NCBI RefSeq assembly: GCF_014698035.1
Contig: NZ_JACJSF010000072.1
Span: 1 to 39,844 of the forward strand
From: Desmonostoc muscorum FACHB-395
GTDB taxonomy: Bacteria > Cyanobacteriota > Cyanobacteriia > Cyanobacteriales > Nostocaceae
Direction of reading: 5' to 3'
DNA length: 39,844 bases
The position numbers and the translations under genes are program-made. Positions 35,495 to 39,844 of this stretch are shown here, piece after piece. Under the pieces are notes generated by a model, which was not told where the DNA came from, did not search any database, and worked only from the letters and a program-made list of their open reading frames with translations. Every line of letters starts with the position of its first letter. Within the stretch, counting starts at the first letter, position 1.

Positions 35495-37864
35495 ATGAAC
35501 GAACAGCGTTTACACGCTTATAATCAGCTAATTCAAACCCTGCTAGATTGCCCTAGCGGGAAAGAACCAGAGATATTAGCAGCGAATACAGAATTGCTAG
35601 ATGCTGACTTTGTGCAGGTTGTTGTAGCAGCAGCAGAGCATTTTGCCCAGCAGGGAGAGGAAAATACTGCCGAGTGGTTGAGAAACTTAGCAACATATCT
35701 CACTACCGCAGAAACCACCCCCATCACTCAAGAAGATATAGAGATTTACAGGCAATTTTTAGGAGAGGTGCTGCTAGCAATACTAGAGAGCATAGAGAGC
35801 AACGGCGATGCTCAACTAATTTACCCATTGCTGGCAGCAAATACCGATAAACTCAATGAAATTTTTGCTCAATTATTGCGCCATTGGGCAGCAAATATGT
35901 TGAGAGAAGCGGAACCAGATAGAGCAGAAGACGTTGCTTACGTGATGCTTATATTGAGTAATCAGATTAGCAATTTTCCTTTGGGTAGCAAAGCCAACAA
36001 GATGGAAATTGCTATCACTTGTTACGAAATCGCTGTCACTCTCTATACCCGTAGCGCCTTTCCTGAACAATGGGCAACGGTGCAAAATAATCTGGGGATT
36101 GCTTACGTTGAGAGAATATTAGGAGACAGAGCCGAGAATATTGAATTAGCGATCACTGCTTACTCTTCTGCACTGGAAGTTAGAACCCGCAGCCCCTTTC
36201 CTCTTGATTGGGCAATGGCGCAAAATAATCTGGGGATTGCTTACGTTGAGAGAATATTAGGAGACAGAGCCGAGAATATTGAATTGGCGATCGCTGCTTA
36301 TTCTGCTGCTCTGGAAGTTACAACCAAGAGTGCCTTTCCCCAAAACCATGCAGAAACTTTGTTAAATCTCGGCAGGTTATACCAAGACGAAAAACAGTTT
36401 GACTCAGCTTACAATACCTTTGTTGCGGCAATAGAAACAGTAGAAGCTTTGCGCGGTGAAATTGTTTCTGGCGAAGAAGCCAAGCGCAAACAAGCAGAAG
36501 AATGGAATCAACTTTATCGATGCATGGTAGAAGTTTGCCTAGCATTGGAAAGAGATACTGAGGCAATAGAATATATTGAACGTGGCAAAACTCGCAATTT
36601 AGTAGAACTGCTAACCAAAGCAACATCAACAAGTCTAGAAAATTTGCCTTTGGTTAGTCGCAGCATCAAGTTTGGAGAAATTCAAAACCTCTTAGATAAC
36701 AAAACTGCAATCATTCAATGGTACATCTTTGATGATTTTTTTCGCGCCTTCATCATCACCCGTGACAACAACAAGCCGATAATTTGGTGTTCTCAGAAAC
36801 AAGACTTAGATGCCTTAATCGATTGGACAAGCCAATATCTAGAAGACTACTACAATAATCGGGAAGACCCATATAAAATTCAATGGCACAATCAGCTAGA
36901 ACAACGCTTAAAAAAGTTAGCAGACATTCTACATCTAGAGGAAATCTTAGACCAATTACCCAAACAATGCGACAGATTAATCCTGATTCCTCATCGCTAT
37001 TTACATCTGTTTCCTCTCCATGCTTTAGCTGTCAAAGAATCATACCTAATTGATTTATTCCCCAACGGCATAAGCTATGCACCCAGTTGTCAAATTCTCC
37101 AACAAGTCCAACTGCGTCAACGTCCTAATTTCCAATCTTTCTTTGCCATCCAAAACCCCACAGAAGATTTATATCAAGACTACGAAAAAGATTTAGGAGC
37201 AGTTGCAGCCATCAAGAAACAGTTTGCCGATACTCATATTTTGAAGCAAGGCCAAGCTAACAAGTCAGCAATTTTGCTCGGCATTAATGAAAATATTCAC
37301 AATGTCACACTAAATCAAAAATTGCTGAAAACTAACTGTGCTTTTTTCTTCTGTCATGGATACTTTAACTTTGCTTCTCCCCAAGATTCTGGTTTACAGT
37401 TAGCTGATGGAAACCTGACTTTAGCAGATATCATTACTCACTTCAAACTAGAAAACTGTCGCCTAGTCACTCTCTCTGCTTGCGAAACTGGTTTGACCGA
37501 CTTCACAAGCACAAGTGATGAATACATTGGTTTACCCAGTGGGTTTTTGTTAGCAGGTAGCACCAATGTAGTCAGTAGCCTTTGGACTGTCAGTGCTACA
37601 GCTACAGCTTTATTGATGATAAAATTTTACGAAGAACTACAGCAGCAAAGTAATATTGTATTAGCTTTAAATACAGCACAACGTTGGTTAAGGGATACGA
37701 CAGTTCAAGGCTTTCAAGATTGGCTAATTAACTCCTCACTAAGTTGGGGTTACAAGATATATTTAAAGAAATACTTTGCTGCTAATCATGAAAATGCCTT
37801 AACCAAACCGTTTGAATCCCCCTTTTATTGGGCTGCTTTTTGTAATATAGGTAAAGGAGTTTAG
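35495..37864 (+). CDS. TPR-CHAT caspase-like protease
   Basis: A complete CHAT protein. The frame opens at a TTG (35441), but the ATG at 35495 gives MNEQRLHAYNQLIQTLLDCP, the usual N-terminus of this cyanobacterial family (789 aa). An N-terminal helical domain (about 1-130) is followed by TPR-like repeats (about 170-330), including two 46-residue units with the nearly identical segment NNLGIAYVERILGDRAEN. The C-terminal CHAT domain (about 430-789) has DRLILIPHRYLHLFPLHALA, catalytic His621 (FCHGYF) and Cys663 (LSACETG), then GSTNVVSSLWTVS. TPRs sense a partner or signal; CHAT cuts target proteins. It is the first gene of a three-gene operon, 3 bp before the next ATG. Confidence 0.9.
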   Translation: MNEQRLHAYNQLIQTLLDCPSGKEPEILAANTELLDADFVQVVVAAAEHFAQQGEENTAEWLRNLATYLTTAETTPITQEDIEIYRQFLGEVLLAILESIESNGDAQLIYPLLAANTDKLNEIFAQLLRHWAANMLREAEPDRAEDVAYVMLILSNQISNFPLGSKANKMEIAITCYEIAVTLYTRSAFPEQWATVQNNLGIAYVERILGDRAENIELAITAYSSALEVRTRSPFPLDWAMAQNNLGIAYVERILGDRAENIELAIAAYSAALEVTTKSAFPQNHAETLLNLGRLYQDEKQFDSAYNTFVAAIETVEALRGEIVSGEEAKRKQAEEWNQLYRCMVEVCLALERDTEAIEYIERGKTRNLVELLTKATSTSLENLPLVSRSIKFGEIQNLLDNKTAIIQWYIFDDFFRAFIITRDNNKPIIWCSQKQDLDALIDWTSQYLEDYYNNREDPYKIQWHNQLEQRLKKLADILHLEEILDQLPKQCDRLILIPHRYLHLFPLHALAVKESYLIDLFPNGISYAPSCQILQQVQLRQRPNFQSFFAIQNPTEDLYQDYEKDLGAVAAIKKQFADTHILKQGQANKSAILLGINENIHNVTLNQKLLKTNCAFFFCHGYFNFASPQDSGLQLADGNLTLADIITHFKLENCRLVTLSACETGLTDFTSTSDEYIGLPSGFLLAGSTNVVSSLWTVSATATALLMIKFYEELQQQSNIVLALNTAQRWLRDTTVQGFQDWLINSSLSWGYKIYLKKYFAANHENALTKPFESPFYWAAFCNIGKGV
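36083..36308 (+). repeat. Internal duplication of a TPR unit
   Basis: The DNA from 36083 is repeated from 36221 with a 138-bp (46-codon) period. The first roughly 65 nt are identical, including silent positions. This points to a recent in-frame duplication or gene conversion inside the TPR-CHAT gene. Confidence 0.85.
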
Positions 37865-37867
37865 AAA

Positions 37868-38242
37868 ATGTCAATTTCTAGAAATAGCATCGAAGCTTTT
37901 GTTCAAGTGCTTGACTCTCAATCAAAATTGATTCCGACTCAAGACTGGAATGAATTGCAGCAACTATCGAGTCAGTTACCAGAAGACAATGAGGAAATTG
38001 TAGAAATTCTAGAAAATTGGTTGCAATCAGAATCCCGTAATCAAGTTCTAGAAGCTTATAAGCAAAACCTAGAATCAATCACTAATAAATTACCTATTAA
38101 TGTAAGTACAAACATAGGAATAGCTAATAGTAAATCACAGACTCCAGTCAATCAACCTAGCGAATCATCAAAGGAACTTGTAGATAACGCCATAAAAAAC
38201 AACTCTCCTTTGTCTGAAAACACGAAACCCGACAAAAAATAG
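37868..38242 (+). CDS. Small hypothetical protein in the CHAT operon
   Basis: The 124-aa product is not recognised. Residues 1-70 look helical and acidic (SISRNSIEAFVQVLDSQSK, then PEDNEEIVEILENWLQSESR). The C-terminal 50 residues are Ser/Pro/Asn-rich and probably disordered, ending in TKPDKK. There is no signal peptide or membrane helix. It starts 3 bp after the CHAT stop, so it is surely co-expressed. It could be a protease regulator, adaptor or substrate; that is inference from position only. Its last codons and stop are duplicated 132 bp downstream by the repeat insertion described at 38208-38380. Confidence 0.65.
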   Translation: MSISRNSIEAFVQVLDSQSKLIPTQDWNELQQLSSQLPEDNEEIVEILENWLQSESRNQVLEAYKQNLESITNKLPINVSTNIGIANSKSQTPVNQPSESSKELVDNAIKNNSPLSENTKPDKK

Positions 38243-38248
38243 TGAAGA
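38208..38248 (+). repeat. 41-bp direct repeat, left copy
   Basis: It begins CTTTGTCTGAAAACACG and ends AAATAGTGAAGA, containing the stop TAG of the upstream gene. It matches 38340-38380 at 40 of 41 positions. The two copies bracket a 91-bp block holding a palindromic repeat. Confidence 0.9.
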
Positions 38249-38250
38249 TA

Positions 38251-38324
38251 GTAGGTTGGGTTGAGGAACGAAACCCAACATTTCCGGGGATTTGTTGGGT
38301 TGCGCTTTGCTTAACCCAACCTAC
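38251..38324. repeat. GTAGGTTGGGTT palindromic repeat
   Basis: Outer arms GTAGGTTGGGTT (38251-38262) and AACCCAACCTAC (38313-38324) are perfectly complementary. An inner pair AACCCAACA (38272-38280) and TGTTGGGTT (38293-38301) is also perfect. This is a common intergenic repeat family of Nostoc-type genomes; a degenerate copy is at 33748. It sits inside the CHAT operon. Confidence 0.85.
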
Positions 38325-38339
38325 AACTACCAATAATAA

Positions 38340-38380
38340 CTTTGTCTGAAAACACTAAACCCGACAAAAAATAGTGAAGA
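38340..38380 (+). repeat. 41-bp direct repeat, right copy
   Basis: It begins CTTTGTCTGAAAACACT and ends AAATAGTGAAGA. Here the GTG within TAGTG (38374-38376) serves as start codon of the downstream gene. Confidence 0.9.
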
Positions 38381-39720
38381 ATTTCAGCCTCAGCCTCTAT
38401 GCTTTTCATCTCCGCCACACCCTAACTGAACTTCCCGGTGAAGTTATCACAGATGCTAATCTCTTGTGGGAAAATCTGGTGAAAGTGGGTGAAGGTTCGC
38501 TAACTTTTGTTGGGTTGAAAGATTTACGCTCAAAATTAATTTGTTATCAAAATGGTAAATACGACCCCAAGCGGGAAATAGGAAGAATACCAGAACGGTT
38601 AATTGATGCTCAAGATTTAGATTTGGGTAGTCTCCCCACAACAGAAGGCTTTAAAATTAATGCTAATCTTCAGCCTTTCTTGCTTAACGATACCTACGCA
38701 GTTGATTTAACTTTGGTTCCAGAATCACCAAACATTTCCATAGACATACCACAACTGCAACATTTTAAACCAAGTTCTCTACTACCATCTAATATTCAAG
38801 CATCTTTAGGGCAAACATTATGGATTTATGGAGAAGTAGATCCAAGTGAAGATTGTGATACACTCGCTGAAAAATTAGCCATAGCGTTAGTAGCTGGCAC
38901 AAATTTAAATCCTGTACGATCGCAACAAGGAGAACTGTTTGGTAGTCTTTTATTTGAATACCAAGCACTTGACCCAGATGAACCAGATAATCCTGCCAAA
39001 CAATGCCATATTTTAATAGTCATTAATAATAGTCAAGCTGCAACAGCAACACTTGCAGCAGAAGCTTATGACTGGTTGCTAAATTTACTATGTAGCTACC
39101 ATAAAATACTTTACATTTATCAAGTAGCTCGTCAACGCTACCGAGATGCGAGAACAATTTACAGTGATTTAGAAAATAAAATCCAAGAATTTAACAGCCT
39201 GATATCTGAAAATCAAACACAATTATCTGGCTTAAAAAGCTTAATGGGAAAAATACCCAAAAAAATATTTGATTACACCAGATGTTTGCAAGATTTACAA
39301 ATCCACCACACAACAATTACTACTAATATTACTAATTACACAACTTGTTTAGAGAAGATTCAAACTATTGATAGCGGTAATAGTCCCCAATCATGGCAAG
39401 ATTTTATTAATAAAGACTGTAAAAAATGGAAACAACAAATACAAACAGATATTAACTATCTGACTCCAGGTCAAGAATTGTTTGGACAATTGGTTGATAC
39501 TATCAGAGGTATAATAGAAACAGAACAAACTGAGCGCGATCGCTCGTTAGAAAACACCATCCAAATATTAGGTATCGGCTTTGGCGGTGGTGCGATCGCC
39601 TCTGGCGTATTCACAACACACATTGATAAAATTAATCTACCGTTAGTACAAAAACATCCCCTTTACGCATCGTTAACTTTAAGCATCATTGCTACCGTGG
39701 TAAGCTGTTACGCAGCTTGA
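38374..39720 (+). CDS. Hypothetical protein with coiled coil and two C-terminal membrane helices
   Basis: The 448-aa product is not recognised. The N-terminal about 240 residues are soluble and mixed alpha/beta (MKNFSLSLYAFHLRHTLTEL, then HILIVINNSQAATATLAAEAYDWLLNLLCSYHKILYIYQ). Residues about 245-350 form a long coiled coil. The C-terminus carries two hydrophobic helices near 393-413 (IQILGIGFGGGAIASGVF) and 428-448 (PLYASLTLSIIATVVSCYAA). A soluble sensor, long helices and two terminal membrane helices recall the CorA-like layout used by several membrane-disrupting defence effectors, although no GMN motif is seen. Start is GTG, supported by the TAGTG overlap before repeat insertion. It is the third gene of the CHAT operon; a membrane target or effector role is inference. 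Confidence 0.7.
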   Translation: MKNFSLSLYAFHLRHTLTELPGEVITDANLLWENLVKVGEGSLTFVGLKDLRSKLICYQNGKYDPKREIGRIPERLIDAQDLDLGSLPTTEGFKINANLQPFLLNDTYAVDLTLVPESPNISIDIPQLQHFKPSSLLPSNIQASLGQTLWIYGEVDPSEDCDTLAEKLAIALVAGTNLNPVRSQQGELFGSLLFEYQALDPDEPDNPAKQCHILIVINNSQAATATLAAEAYDWLLNLLCSYHKILYIYQVARQRYRDARTIYSDLENKIQEFNSLISENQTQLSGLKSLMGKIPKKIFDYTRCLQDLQIHHTTITTNITNYTTCLEKIQTIDSGNSPQSWQDFINKDCKKWKQQIQTDINYLTPGQELFGQLVDTIRGIIETEQTERDRSLENTIQILGIGFGGGAIASGVFTTHIDKINLPLVQKHPLYASLTLSIIATVVSCYAA

Positions 39721-39762
39721 TTGTATAATAAAGCTAAGTAATTAACCTAGCATTAGCCACCT

Positions 39763-39844
39763 ATGCCAGCAAAAAACCATCTTTCTAAAGAGCAAAAGGA
39801 ACGGTTACTAAAAACTCTAAAAGAGCATGAAAATCCATACGTAA
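39763..39844 (+). CDS. IS630-family transposase, N-terminal part (cut by window end)
   Basis: The frame from the ATG at 39763 is open to the window end and reads MPAKNHLSKEQKERLLKTL followed by KEHENPYV. This closely resembles the N-terminal helix-turn-helix region of IS630-like transposases common in cyanobacteria. Only 27 residues are visible, so completeness and the left inverted repeat of the insertion sequence cannot be judged. Its presence supports the accessory nature of this end of the window. Confidence 0.6.
   Translation, partial: MPAKNHLSKEQKERLLKTLKEHENPYV

Overview
The window reads as chromosomal DNA from a filamentous, probably heterocyst-forming cyanobacterium (Nostoc/Anabaena type). 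Evidence: the octamer GCGATCGC (HIP1) recurs throughout, the sigma factor and the GAF/PAS cyclase are of cyanobacterial type, and the spacers carry G/C-rich palindromic repeats typical of Nostocales. I see no rRNA, tRNA or CRISPR array.

Layout. 1-1.1 kb: a 5'-truncated caspase-like (CHAT) gene. 1.2-4.8 kb (minus strand): an ureidoglycolate-lyase-like cupin, a group 2 sigma-70 factor, two small probably exported proteins and a stand-alone RibD-type deaminase. 4.8-6.06 kb: a long AT-rich spacer with a candidate promoter. 6.06-18.5 kb: ten plus-strand genes forming a Wzx/Wzy-type exopolysaccharide cluster (Wzc-like co-polymerase, flippase, polymerase/ligase, six GT2/GT4/GT-A-like transferases, WecG/TagA transferase), followed by a convergent exported GH10 glycanase. 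20.6-29 kb: signalling and ATPase genes: a PAS-GAF-PAS class III cyclase with altered catalytic residues, a deoxyhypusine-synthase-like protein, an orphan ParA, and a permease-PAS-GGDEF-EAL fusion. 29-34.3 kb (minus strand): a histidine-decarboxylase-like enzyme whose PLP-lysine motif lacks its usual His, isoleucyl-tRNA synthetase, and a small helical protein.

34.4-39.8 kb is accessory DNA. It holds a 12-unit, 21-bp minisatellite and a compact 654-bp element with 28-bp terminal inverted repeats, two internal direct repeats and a DUF559 nuclease gene. Next comes a three-gene operon: TPR-CHAT protease, a 124-aa partner, and a 448-aa protein with a soluble N-terminal domain, coiled coil and two C-terminal membrane helices. 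An IS630-like transposase starts at the right edge. A palindromic repeat has entered the operon exactly at an overlapping stop/start (TAGTG) and lies between 41-bp direct repeats, so both genes stay intact.

The protease plus membrane-protein operon is the best candidate for an undescribed system. It has the architecture of caspase-like or gasdermin-like abortive-infection modules, with a different membrane partner. That function is inference from architecture and context only.
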